A stretch of DNA of 64,000 nt, taken from the NCBI RefSeq assembly GCF_023898315.1, contig NC_064618.1, positions 182,953,548-183,017,547 on the forward strand, given 5' to 3'. The DNA comes from Schistocerca nitens (taxonomy: Eukaryota > Arthropoda > Insecta > Orthoptera > Acrididae). Shown one piece after another: positions 41,149 through 51,820 of the stretch. The notes beneath the pieces are model-generated. The model did no database searches. It saw only the letters and a program-made list of their open reading frames with translations, and was not told the DNA's origin. The position numbers were made by a program, and so were the translations under genes. How positions within the stretch are numbered: the first letter of the stretch is position 1; every line of letters starts with the position of its first letter.

Positions 41149-42570
41149 CACTCCGGGAAATGGAAAAAAGAACACATTGACACCGGTGTGTCAGACCCAC
41201 CATACTTGCTCCGGACACTGCGAGAGGGCTGTACAAGCAATGATCACACGCACGGCACAGCGGACACACCAGGAACCGCGGTGTTGGCCGTCGAATGGCG
41301 CTAGCTGCGCAGCATTTGTGCACCGCCGCCGTCAGTGTCAGCCAGTTTGCCGTGGCATACGGAGCTCCATCGCAGTCTTTAACACGGGTAGCATGCCGCG
41401 ACAGCGTGGACGTGAACCGTATGTGCAGTTGACGGACTTTGAGCGAGGGCGTATAGTGGGCATGCGGGAGGCCGGGTGGACGTACCGCCGAATTGCTCAA
41501 CACGTGGGGCGTGAGGTCTCCACAGTACATCGATGTTGTCGCCAGTGGTCGGCGGAAGGTGCACGTGCCCGTCGACCTGGGACCGGACCGCAGCGACGCA
41601 CGGATGCACGCCAAGACCGTAGGATCCTACGCAGTGCCGTAGGGGACCGCACCGCCACTTCCCAGCAAATTAGGGACACTGTTGCTCCTGGGGTATCGGC
41701 GAGGACCATTCGCAACCGTCTCCATGAAGCTGGGCTACGGTCCCGCACACCGTTAGGCCGTCTTCCGCTCACGCCCCAACATCGTGCAGCCCGCCTCCAG
41801 TGGTGTCGCGACAGGCGTGAATGGAGGGACGAATGGAGACGTGTCGTCTTCAGCGATGAGAGTCGCTTCTGCCTTGGTGCCAATGATGGTCGTATGCGTG
41901 TTTGGCGCCGTGCAGGTGAGCGCCACAATCAGGACTGCATACGACCGAGGCACACAGGGCCAACACCCGGCATCATGGTGTGGGGAGCGATCTCCTACAC
42001 TGGCCGTACACCACTGGTGATCGTCGAGGGGACACTGAATAGTGCACGGTACATCCAAACCGTCATCGAACCCATCGTTCTACCATTCCTAGACCGGCAA
42101 GGGAACTTGCTGTTCCAACAGGACAATGCACGTCCGCATGTATCCCGTGCCACCCAACGTGCTCTAGAAGGTGTAAGTCAACTACCCTGGCCAGCAAGAT
42201 CTCCGGATCTGTCCCCCATTGAGCATGTTTGGGACTGGATGAAGCGTCGTCTCACGCGGTCTGCACGTCCGGCACGAACGCTGGTCCAACTGAGGCGCCA
42301 GGTGGAAATGGCATGGCAAGCCGTTCCACAGGACTACATCCAGCATCTCTACGATCGTCTCCATGGGAGAATAGCAGCCTGCATTGCTGCGAAAGGTGGA
42401 TATACACTGTACTAGTGCCGACATTGTGCATGCTCTGTTGCCTGTGTCTATGTGCCTGTGGTTCTGTCAGTGTGATCATGTGATGTATCTGACCCCAGGA
42501 ATGTGTCAATAAAGTTTCCTCTTCCTGGGACAATGAATTCACGGTGTTCTTATTTCAATTTCCAGGAGTC
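41149..42570 (+). mobile_element. Tc1-type transposon, apparently intact
   Basis: TIRs CACTCCGGGAAATGGAAAAA and, from the right end inverted, GACTCCTGGAAATTGAAATA align for about 27 bp with a few mismatches. TA lies outside both ends (41147-41148 and 42571-42572). The 1422-bp element carries one uninterrupted transposase. It sits in the gag-only LTR element and is the best preserved element in the window. Confidence 0.93.
41393..42415 (+). CDS. Tc1-type DDE transposase
   Basis: This enzyme would bind its own TIRs and cut and paste the element at TA sites in the nucleus. It has 340 residues, the usual Tc1 length. An N-terminal paired-like region has a first helix-turn-helix at about residues 12-51 ('FERGRIVGMREAGWTYRRIA'), a basic linker with RARRPGTGPQRR (58-69), and a second HTH at about 75-115. 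The catalytic triad is D155 (VVFSDESRF), D244 (FQQDNARPH) and E277 (SPIEHVWD). Only 32 residues separate D244 and E277, two fewer than the classical 34. I chose the Met at 41393 because the frame's earlier Met (41090) lies outside the TIR. No stop or shift is visible, so it could be functional. Confidence 0.93.
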   Translation: MPRQRGREPYVQLTDFERGRIVGMREAGWTYRRIAQHVGREVSTVHRCCRQWSAEGARARRPGTGPQRRTDARQDRRILRSAVGDRTATSQQIRDTVAPGVSARTIRNRLHEAGLRSRTPLGRLPLTPQHRAARLQWCRDRREWRDEWRRVVFSDESRFCLGANDGRMRVWRRAGERHNQDCIRPRHTGPTPGIMVWGAISYTGRTPLVIVEGTLNSARYIQTVIEPIVLPFLDRQGNLLFQQDNARPHVSRATQRALEGVSQLPWPARSPDLSPIEHVWDWMKRRLTRSARPARTLVQLRRQVEMAWQAVPQDYIQHLYDRLHGRIAACIAAKGGYTLY

Positions 42571-42572
42571 TA

Positions 42573-45059
42573 TTTACATTAGTACATCTATAAAATTTTA
42601 TTTTAACCATTGCTGCAGTGCAGCTAGAAACTAGATATCAAGTGAAATAAGCAATTACACAGCAGCATAAAAATATCATTCACTAGTCATGTGACATTTC
42701 ATAAGTTAGTAGACATTCTCTCAACTCTCGTAGAAAGACGCTTGTCATAATCAGGTGTGCAGATGTAAAAATATTTCTCGTCATTTCATTAGGCATTTCT
42801 GTAAATATCATAAATTAAGAGCTCCACAGTGTCAACATATGTTTTCAAGTTCGACCGTGTCGTTTTTGCGATGCTCTCTACAAAGGAACGTCAATAGCGA
42901 GGATAATGGCCTCTCTTTTTTTTTCTACCTGTGCCGCTGGAAGGCACACGCTAATGGCTTTTTTTCTCGGGCGGCTGTCGCCCATCTGGGTGCCCACAAC
43001 GTATTATGTGCAGGTGGTCACTTAACTTTCTTACGGAAATATTTACGACAGCAGTTTCCGCTACAGTGGCAGTCTTATATAAAAATATTTCACAGGTCAA
43101 GAATTAGCGTTGCAAATCTGTAGAAACAAAATCCTATAAATATAAGTGTCCAAAAAAAATATTCGTCAGCATTGTGATACAGTCACACATTTACACACAT
43201 TTCATAACCTTGAAGTACGATTCTTGGGTTCCAACAAACTTTTCCACAAGTCAGAGTCCCTAATCACTTTTCATTACTCCTTACCTTATTACACATATAC
43301 ATATTCGTCGACACGTCAATCTTGCGACGACACTTCACTATTTCATCGTAATAAATACATAGCATAATCAAATTCCCCATATAGCATCAAATTGTTCATC
43401 ATAAACATAGCTCAACAGCATAATACACATCGTCATCGTAAAAATAACATCATAATACCTCAGTCAACTCTCAAAATCGTCGTAGCTTCCTCCAATAATT
43501 TCAAAACCTAAAAAAATTCTCTGCTCATGTCAAAAGTGTCATCCGCCTCAAACGCACTTCAAAAATCATGATCCCATACCAAATACATCATTCAAAGTTC
43601 TCATAGTATCACAATGGTTCCAAAAAAATATGAACAGTTCACAAAGTACTGACAAAATGCAATTTCATACGTGTGAAGTTATTCAACTGTGTAATTACGT
43701 AAACATCTGTCACTAATGTAGTAAAAAAAAAATGTTTATCTCTCAGTTACATGATCAGATAGCTGTGTAATTTGTGTGTTAGAGAAATATGGTGGCGATG
43801 TGTAAAGTTGTATAAGCAAATACCATATTAGCTAGGGTTCCTTGTGGTTGCCACACACATGGTACACAAAGTAGGCGTGTACCCCCCTGAGGATTAATGT
43901 AATTATACCCTCAGGTGTTACAGATTACAGCAATGGAATGAAATGTATCACGGAAAACCCTTGTATCATTGCACTTCAAATATCTTAAAAAAATGTTTTA
44001 AGTGCGAAATTAATCACTCAAATACGTGTACTGTAGCGCTAAACTGTGCGTCATGTTGTAAGATAATCTCTGTGGAAGTCTCGTATTTATCGTCCTCTGT
44101 AAGCAAAGTTCTGCTGAAGTCAATATACTTACCTCATGATAAACAAAAGTGAAATGCTTTGCGTATAGATATCGTAGTTATTATGCTTATTGGCGTGATA
44201 AAGAAAGTACTGTACAGTAACGTATTGTTGTGCCACGAAAAAGGCTGTCTCATTGTTGCTATACCACAAAAGTTACTACTAAAACATGTTTTTCTTTCCA
44301 AAAGAATTCAGAAAACTGTGCAGATATAAAACAGATACAGCGCAAAAGCAAAATTGTAAATTGTCACTCATTAGTAGCGTCGTGATAAAATTGTGTAGCT
44401 GTCACATAAACTAACCACTGTATCATCTGGCATCTCACAGAAAGTACTTTAAGTCCAGAATGTATTTTCAAATAAACCAAAATGTTGCATTAAAATCTCA
44501 ATAGCAGTACTGGTAAATGTTCTAAGTATGTGAGCCTGATAGTCGTTACGTAATCGTGCAACTAACAAGCAAGAATGTACACACACAATAACACTGTTTC
44601 GTCTGTTCACTATAACAATGCATTCGTAATTTCTGTTTAAATAAGTTCTCTTGGTTCTTGACTGGATGTTTAACTTCAAACATTGTTGCATGTTAACAGA
44701 TTCTAAGTCTGACAAAGCATACTAGAAATGTGAAGCGAAAAATTTTATGGCAAAGACTAAGTTAAAAAGCAGATTATCTCTCAATAAATGGTTTTACATG
44801 TGAAATGTGGTGTAACCCTTTGCTCTTCCTAGTACGCAGAGTTTCAACTTTAACGCAATTATCATGTGGTATACGTCGGTAAAGAATGCTACAATTTTTC
44901 TCAAGGCTAACGTCTTATGTTATTTTTCTCGGAGCCAGCGGGCGCACGCGGCTGCCTGCTGTGCGAGTCATTGTCTGTCTCTTTGTTGGCGCGCGCCGTT
45001 ATTGGGATTAGGAGACCTAACTTCTACAAATTCACTCTGACGAGAAGGCCCTGCTCTGT
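42573..45059. other. Non-coding interior of the LTR element (5' side of the Tc1 insertion)
   Basis: AT-rich, with no pol-like frame on either strand; the longest frame is 122 codons (42755-43123) and motif-free. This is where protease/RT/integrase would be expected in a complete element. Confidence 0.7.
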
Positions 45060-46913
45060 TTAAATCCCGCCAGTTCTGATGCAATTCAGGTTGTCGTTAC
45101 GAATATATCGTCTGTCGTCATGTCGGTAGATTCCGTAGTTTCTTCCTTGTCCGTCACGTTGTGGAGAATTTTTCCCTGAATCGTAACTGTGCGCTGAACT
45201 GTTGCGTCTGAAGTTATTCTGTCTCCCTTGATAATAATTATTTTGGTTACCATATTGTCTGTTTCTATGGTTATCTCTGTCATATTCATTACTACGGAAA
45301 TGCGATCTTTCTCTGTAACTATTATTCTGCGAGCGGTTGTCATACGGGTGGTGTCCGTTTTGGTCACGATTTACGTTATAAGAATAGCCTTGTCGTGTAT
45401 TATTTCTGTCATCGCGGAATTGTGACAGATGTGACCTGTAATTGTTGTGCTCCTGTTCTCGCGTTCCGCGATTGTCAGTGTCGATTTCCAGTTCTTGTAA
45501 CAGTCCCTGAAAAGCTTCAATGTCGTCTTTGCAACGTCCTGCTAAAATAATATGCCGTAAATGTTCAGGTAATTTGATTAAGCAAATGCGGATGAGTTCT
45601 GAGGGGCTGTAAGGGTTCGAAAGATACTGATTCTTATGCAACATGTCTTCAAAATATTTCATAAGACTGGAAAATTCAGATTGTTCGAAACGTTTCATCA
45701 TTATGATGCTGTGTTTTACTCGGTCTTGTGTAGCTTGAGACCAATACGCTGAGAGGAAGGCATGATAAAATTCTCCTTCACTGTGACAATCGTGAATGAC
45801 CGATCGCATTCTTACAGGTGGTTCATTCTCCAAGTAGCCACACATAAATTCTAACCTGTGCTCCAATGACCAGTTGGGAGGAAAACAATGAGAGAATTGA
45901 TGGAGCCACGCTTGTGGATGAATGTCGTTGGCAGAATTCTTAAACGTTTTGAATTTACGTGTAGTAATGAACAGCTTATAGTCAAAATCATCGTGTCGGC
46001 GAGTAGCATATCGGTCATTGTTACGTCGTGTCGGCGGTTCCATCTCAAAATCCAGTGCGCCTTGCCAATTTCTTTCATAATTTCCGAAATGTCCTGTGTT
46101 ATTATTTTGTGGTTGTTCCGTATTTCTATGTCCCTCTTCCCGTACTGGAGCGCGAGTGTCCTCTGAAATATGTAATTCTTGTATTACCTGCGTCAGCTGA
46201 TCTTGTACTTCGCGGATTTCTCTTTGGTGTTGCGTATTAATTTGATTCAGATTTTGTTTCAGTTTCCTAATTTGTTCGCTCTCTTCTGTGTCATTAAAGA
46301 CTACCGGTTTTGTGTCATTCAGATTATCATCTACCTTCGTAGATAAGTTAGTGAACTGATCCGAAAGTTCGGCTACTTTCTCCGATAGTGAACACATTTC
46401 CTCAGTGTGTTTTTCTGAACCAAGTTTCAGAGTATCTACTGTGTCCTTTAAGTTTTCCTGAGTTTTTGCAAGTTGCGTAACCGAATCGGTAGATGCAACT
46501 GAGTCAGATTTAGCTTGCAAGGTCTCATGATTTTCGTGAACAGTAGTTTGCAGTTCTTTTATGGCTGCTTCGTGATTCTGTAGTGCATTTTCATGACGCG
46601 AAAAAATAGGTTGGAAATGCTCACAAATTTGTGTTTTTACGTCATTACAGACTTTTTGACATTTCGATTCAATGTTATGTAACTCAGTAGTTAAATCTTC
46701 ACGTGTTTGTTCAAGCGTGGTGTGAAGATTTTGTTCCATTGCGTCTAACTGTTGCTGTGTTTGTCTCTGATATTGTTCCATTGAATCTAACTGTTGCTGT
46801 GTTTGTCTCTGGTATTGTTCCATTGTGTCTAACTTTTGAAGATTTTGTTCCACTGTGTCTAACTTTTTAAGATTTTGTTCCACTGTGTCTAACTTTTTAA
46901 GATTTTGTCCCAT
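45060..46913 (-). CDS. Gag-like structural protein of the LTR element
   Basis: This is a 617-residue open frame. The first ~60 residues are short repeats (QNLKKLDTVE about three times, QYQRQTQQQLD twice), followed by a long Gln/Glu-rich coiled coil to about residue 240. Residues about 310-460 resemble a Ty3/gypsy-type capsid domain ('AWLHQFSHCFPPNW', 'AFLSAYWSQATQDRVKHSII', 'IRICLIKLPEHLRHIILAG'). The tail is Arg/Asn/Gln/Tyr-rich and lacks a CCHC zinc knuckle, so RNA binding may rely on basic residues. Such proteins assemble into particles that package element RNA. An in-frame TAA (46926-46928) separates it from an open segment to 47120, so the true start is uncertain; I keep the first Met after that stop. 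Confidence 0.85.
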   Translation of the reverse strand: MGQNLKKLDTVEQNLKKLDTVEQNLQKLDTMEQYQRQTQQQLDSMEQYQRQTQQQLDAMEQNLHTTLEQTREDLTTELHNIESKCQKVCNDVKTQICEHFQPIFSRHENALQNHEAAIKELQTTVHENHETLQAKSDSVASTDSVTQLAKTQENLKDTVDTLKLGSEKHTEEMCSLSEKVAELSDQFTNLSTKVDDNLNDTKPVVFNDTEESEQIRKLKQNLNQINTQHQREIREVQDQLTQVIQELHISEDTRAPVREEGHRNTEQPQNNNTGHFGNYERNWQGALDFEMEPPTRRNNDRYATRRHDDFDYKLFITTRKFKTFKNSANDIHPQAWLHQFSHCFPPNWSLEHRLEFMCGYLENEPPVRMRSVIHDCHSEGEFYHAFLSAYWSQATQDRVKHSIIMMKRFEQSEFSSLMKYFEDMLHKNQYLSNPYSPSELIRICLIKLPEHLRHIILAGRCKDDIEAFQGLLQELEIDTDNRGTREQEHNNYRSHLSQFRDDRNNTRQGYSYNVNRDQNGHHPYDNRSQNNSYRERSHFRSNEYDRDNHRNRQYGNQNNYYQGRQNNFRRNSSAHSYDSGKNSPQRDGQGRNYGIYRHDDRRYIRNDNLNCIRTGGI

Positions 46914-46925
46914 TTGTCTCTGATT

Positions 46926-47368
46926 TTATTCCATTTGTTGCATTAATTGCAATAATAATGTATTAGTGTCTGGAATCTGTTTCTCTATGCTTTTTGGCAG
47001 TACATTTTCACCGGCAACATTCACATTTTGACAAGCAGAAAATGTGTATTGACTCATTTGAGAAAACGGTGATGACCCAGAACCTGAATCTAAAGTATTT
47101 GCGAAATTGTGTCCTGTCATTTCGGATTCCTGAGGCAGCTGTTGCCGACCGACCGATCGATAATGCTTCCCTGCTCACTAATTGTTTCACTGTCTACGCC
47201 ATTGTTTGCCGCCCGCTCCAATTCCCTATGCACAGTTACCAAATTATTACTTTGAACATCAGTTAATTCATTACTCGGTGGCGCTAACACACTGCTTTCG
47301 TCTTCGCTGTCATTTCTCAGTTTCCTTTGGAGCCTAGTGTTACGTTTTTCACACGCCATTATTGTCAC
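46926..47368 (-). pseudogene. Upstream gag segment(s), two frames
   Basis: 47117-47368 (83 codons, starting 'MTIMACEKRNTRLQRKLRND') and 46926-47120 (64 codons, starting 'MTGHNFANTLDSGSG') lie just before the gag ORF. They overlap through an ATGA, where the stop of the first overlaps the Met of the second. The second is in the same frame as gag and ends at a TAA 13 bases before the gag Met. This is either an N-terminal gag extension broken by a shift and a stop, or short leader ORFs. Confidence 0.5.
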
Positions 47369-47658
47369 AATATTTCACACGATAACACAGAAAAGCACAA
47401 TTTGAAGAGCAAAAATAAGAGAACACATTAACATAGCACTGAAAATAATATGTAGTTAATTGCAGCTGCGAAATACTTGGTGCAAATCTACATGCATGCC
47501 ACAACTGTTTTACTGTACAACAATGAAAGATAGCAATTACAAAGGAGATTTTCTCTACAATTACACGCTAGCAATAAACAAAAGCTACACTAATTACACA
47601 AACTACAAGAAAAAATCAGAAGATTCCAGTGAGGTATCCTCGGCTAAGGGTCGACATA

Positions 47659-48210
47659 TGAAACTTCCCCTTTTTAAACAATTTATACACGACTGTCCTT
47701 AAACTGACGCACAATATTTTTAGCGCAACGCAATCTGACTTTCAATAATCTCTACAAGAGAATGGCCCTGACTAACATTAAACTATACCTTTCACAAATC
47801 ACTTACCTCACAAAAATCTTCGCTACTCAAGCTACTGCAATACAGCAAGCGCCACCACTGCCAGCTAAATAAAAGATTCAAACTATGGAAGGCACTGACT
47901 ACTGATAGGGATAGTTAGCAAATGAAAGATATTAATAGAGAACAAACACTGTATTTACCTTAATAGTCATAATATATATAGCAGTTCATGACAAATTACA
48001 AAACTCTGCCATCTCTCTCCCCACATCCACCACTGCTGGCGGCTCACCTGCAACTGCGCAACGCTACGCGCTGTTCACAGCCAGCTGCCTAACACTACAA
48101 TGGCGAGTATTACAACAATGCAAAGCAGCCACAGGCTGCACACAGCACAACCAGTGATTTTCATACAGATGTGGCGTTACCAATAAAAAAACCTAAACAG
48201 CCTACTTACA
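47659..48210 (-). repeat. 5' LTR of the gag-only retrotransposon
   Basis: It is the upstream LTR relative to the minus-strand gag. It should hold the promoter. Next to its inner edge (47641-47658) I see no TGG-starting primer-binding site, which is unusual for a tRNA-primed element. Confidence 0.88.
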
Positions 48211-48214
48211 ACCT

Positions 48215-49107
48215 TAGTCCGACACACTGCACATTCAGGCTGTGGCAGCGTTAGTCAGGGTCAAACACCAGATCAGTGGCTGGAGAGCGATAGCTGACAC
48301 TTTCAGATCCCTTGGACCTCTGTTGAATCCCAGTCGGCTGGATCCCCTTAGTTGCCGGTCCAGTCGAGATGGCGACAGAATATTGGTGGCCAGGTACAGG
48401 AAGCCATCACAGAGAGGTCGCCGATCCGAAACTCAACTGTACCATTCGCAATCTACAGGGTAAGTCGCGTTGTGGCTGACGACACATATGTGGCCTGCCA
48501 AGCGCCGCCGAAACATTTCGAACACTAGCTACTGCACTAGCGGCGGGGCCACAGTTCTGTGATAGTAAGGCAGTGCTTGACAACAAAGCTCCAGGATTTC
48601 GGCGTCGGGCCCCAGCCGGAGCCCGTGTCGTCACAGTACCAATAAACCATAGCACTCTAAGATGTCCTGGCAGCCACAAACGGATATCACAGAAGGTTCC
48701 TTAAGCAGATAATGATACAGTGACAGTATTGAAAAATTGTCGTATGAGTACTTCCAGCGTAACACTAAATACGTTGGCCTGGAACGTACGACGCCTCTTT
48801 TACACTGAAACAAGGATTTGTTGATGTTGGTAACACTGTGATAAAAATAATACTTCCGTGTGAGTAACAGTGTAGCAATAGATGGTACAATAAAATAGAT
48901 CCCTAGAGACGGAGACTCAAGGATCTTGCGGTCTGAAAGTAAGGACGATGCAGTTGCATATCATCTCTTACAAACAGAGCTGATAGAAATAGCTACTATC
49001 AAAGGATTGCTTGACGAATATCGAAGCTTTAGATATATGTGGAATACGGAGTATCGAGTGTTTTTTCCCATGACAAATGAATAAAACAGTAAAGTGATAA
49101 TGGGAGA
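48215..49107. other. Unassigned stretch
   Basis: No gene recognised. Confidence 0.45.
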
Positions 49108-49480
49108 AAGGGGGCTGGGTATGAGAGATGAGTTGTGGGCAACATGTTGTTCAGAAACAGAGCAACGATAGGGGTGTTGGTGAGGAAGGGGGAGGGGGTG
49201 GGGGCAGGGCACCAGTTTAAGACAGCCCTGAATGTGGCTTCGCCCTGTACCATACCAAACGCGAGCGTAACATCTCTCTGAAATACTAAAGTACACTGGG
49301 AAGGGGGCTGGGTATGAGAGATGTGGGCAACATGTTGTTTAGAAACAGAGCAGCGATAGGGATGGAGGAGAGGAGGGGGTGGGGGGCAAGGCATGAGTTT
49401 AAGACAGCCTTGAATGTGGCTACGCCCTGTACCACACCAAACGCGAGCGTAACATCTCTCTGAAATACTAAAGTACACTT
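49108..49480. repeat. ~193-bp tandem duplication
   Basis: 'aagggggctgggtatgagag' begins at 49108 and again at 49301. The two units match throughout ('ggcaacatgttgtt', 'aaacgcgagcgtaacatctc', 'tctgaaatactaaagtacac'), with indels in the G-rich middle. The minus frames across it are by-products. Confidence 0.9.
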
Positions 49481-49499
49481 CTTCCCATTAAACGTCCAT

Positions 49500-50620
49500 C
49501 AGAATGAAGAAGAGCACGCAACAAAAGTCAAACTGTCGTCCAATAAATAATGAAACAATTTTGTTTGTCTGTGAAAACTGGTTGGTTTTATTCGGCATTC
49601 CAATACACCGTATAATTCCACACCATTTTGGTCACAAAACCCTATTTTTCAACATGATCTGTCTACAGTGCGATAGCCTTACGTCACCTTACTGAGATGG
49701 CCTGTTCGCCAGCATGGCGCCACTCTACTGGTCGACGTCGGAGCCAACGCCTTGCTGCATCATTAATCTCCCCATCAACCACGTACATCCTTCACTGGGC
49801 CAAAAAAATGGAAGTCGTAAACTGTGAGATGCTGGCTGTATGTATGATGGACAAGGAGGAACAGTCCAACGAAGTGTGTGCAGATGTTTAAGAGGCCTTG
49901 TCGTGAAGACAAACACGCTGCAGTCGTTTCTTAAATTTCAAGAGGGTAGCACAATACACTTCAGAGTTGATTGTTGCACTGTGAGGGAGGATATCAAACA
50001 GAATAACCCCTTCAGAGTCCAGAAGACCGTCGCCATGACTTTACCGGCTGACGGTGCGGCTTTGAACTTTTCCTTCAGAGGAGAGGTGATATGACGCAAC
50101 TCCACACATTGCCGCATTCTTTCCGGTTTGAAGTGGTGAATTCATGTTTCACCGACGATGAGGAAGTCTGACAAAAAACTTTCACGATCAGCCTCGTAAC
50201 GCACAAGAAATTTCGCACAGATGTTCCTTCGTCGCTCTTTATGGTCTTCAGTTAGGAGGCGAGGAAACCAGCGGTCAGACACCTTTGAGTATCCCACCCG
50301 GTGGACGAGTGTGTCAGCGTCATCAGCAGAAAAGTCCAGTTGAGCAGCGAGAGTGTCCGCACGTTCCAACATCGTGAGACTCACACCTGTGTGCAGCCGG
50401 CCGGCACGCACAGGTTTGCGATGATAACAGTCTTCGCCCAACGACTCGCCTTGCTTTTGTTCACTGCCAGGTGTCCATAGACATTCTGCAAACGCCTGTG
50501 AATATTTGCGATATTCTGATTTTTCAGCAAAAGAAACTCAGTGACACCTCTCCACTGGGAACCTACCTTCAGTGTAGACACCATTTTCAAGACTACGTGT
50601 AGTACTGCCACCTATCGGTA
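49500..50620 (-). pseudogene. Mariner transposase, broken
   Basis: Minus-strand N-terminus 'MVSTLKVGSQWRGVTEFLLL' (about 50584), then 'NIHRRLQNVYGHLAVNKSKA'. Later 'GYSKVSDRWFPRLLTEDHKE', and 'FLIVGETxIHHFKPERMRQC' (first catalytic block, expected TGDET, with a stop inside). 'KAAPSAGKVMATVFW' and a C-terminal 'LKHLHTLRWTVPPCPSY' follow. The order matches a mariner transposase of ~345 residues, with frameshifts. TIRs were not resolved, so the element ends are approximate. Confidence 0.83.
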
Positions 50621-50665
50621 CTTCATCGAAATTGGAAGGGAGACAGAATACTGAATACTACTTAA

Positions 50666-51740
50666 GGGGCTCCGGAACGCCCTATACTTGCAATGTTAAA
50701 ATAACGCTTATAAATTACATCTTTCCTCACAAAGTATTTGAGGTAGGAAGTTGAACTTTTTACAGATTATTTATTGGAATATGGTCTACAACTTAACACA
50801 GGGATTTTACAAAATTTTAGTTCAGTTGTTAAAGATGATTTTTTTTCAATTGTAATGAAAATTCACAACATTTTTTTGCAATTTTTTATTTATATATTCA
50901 AAAATATACAGTTTTTTGGAAAAAGGCTGTGTTAAATTATGCAGAAGGTACTGTGTAACATTTACTGAAAGTTTGAAACAAATATGTTTGGAAGATCCTT
51001 AGAAAACTTGTAATTAGTATGAGAAAATAAAAGTTTTGGGAATCGAGCGACAAAGATTGGATTAACTTTTTAGTGCATTCCAGGTCCATAGGATGGATTA
51101 TCTTCATCCTCTGCAAACTCCTCCTCCAGCTTCCTCTTGTTCCTCCTCCTGTTTACTCTTGCTTGTATTTCTAGACTCTTTACAGCCCTGTCTGCAGCCC
51201 GAAGGCGTTCCTTGTCTAAAGCAAGCATCGCTCGTACCATGTTAGAACCTATCTTCATTCCCATATTTCTAAATACCTTGGCTTTCCAACATTTCTCCTT
51301 TTCTTAAAAGCCTTCAGAGGATTTCTAATAACTTTACTTTTACTCATTATTATTCTTCAACAAAACAGAGGCTCAAGAAACAGAATTAATTACGAATATT
51401 TTCGAGATAACGACAGAGTAAATAGACATGAAACAATCGACAATCACACCAGCGATATATATTGACCATCACAGGTTAGCCACAACACATACTTTATCTC
51501 ACATCACTAAAATGTACCTGATGAACACGGACGTTAATAATAACACCATTTGACAGCAGTTTAACAGCGCCACAGTGGGTCACGCCCATGTAGAACACAT
51601 TTAAAAAAAAATTTAAAAATAGTTGTAGTCTTCGGAATTGAATAAATTATATATCTAGTAAAAGGTAATAGTCTGCAGATTCAGGAAACGCAAAAAGTAA
51701 AAATTGAACTTTTCATGATTTTGAGCCTTTCCGGAGCCCC
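50666..51740. mobile_element. Kolobok-like non-autonomous transposon (TTAA)
   Basis: The element starts GGGGCTCCGGAA and ends TTCCGGAGCCCC, with TTAA outside both ends (50662-50665 and 51741-51744). TTAA targets with RRGG-type termini fit Kolobok better than piggyBac. A 64-codon minus frame (51070-51264, 'MVRAMLALDKERLRAADRAV', ending Asp/Glu-rich) resembles the C-terminus of Mutator-like/Kolobok transposases. The rest is AT-rich, so this looks like a deletion derivative. Confidence 0.68.
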
Positions 51741-51820
51741 TTAAGCACATTACATGTATATTCTTATCTGTTAAAGGCGGTGTTCCACACGCTGTTACCG
51801 TTGGAGGCGGTGCTAAACTA

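Larger units (their letters stand above)
38568..48210 (-). mobile_element. Gag-only LTR retrotransposon, 9.6 kb
   Basis: Direct terminal repeats at 38568-39116 (549 bp) and 47659-48210 (552 bp) read TGTAAGTAGG...TTTCA on the minus strand (TG...CA). A 4-bp duplication acct lies outside (38564-38567 and 48211-48214). The LTRs differ at roughly 17 positions that I counted by eye, mostly near one end. The interior has a gag-like ORF (45060-46913) but no recognisable protease, reverse transcriptase, RNase H or integrase. The remainder is AT-rich non-coding sequence. A 1.4-kb Tc1-type transposon has inserted at 41149-42570. It probably depends on enzymes from another element. Confidence 0.88.

Noticed and set aside
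41090..41392. N-terminal extension of the Tc1 transposase to the Met at 41090
   Set aside because: That Met lies outside the left TIR (41149), so it cannot belong to the mobile element; the Met at 41393 gives the standard 340-residue protein.
45228..46240. Plus-strand ORFs (65-92 codons) and short minus ORFs (75-93 codons)
   Set aside because: They are shadows of the gag-like ORF on the minus strand at 45060-46913.
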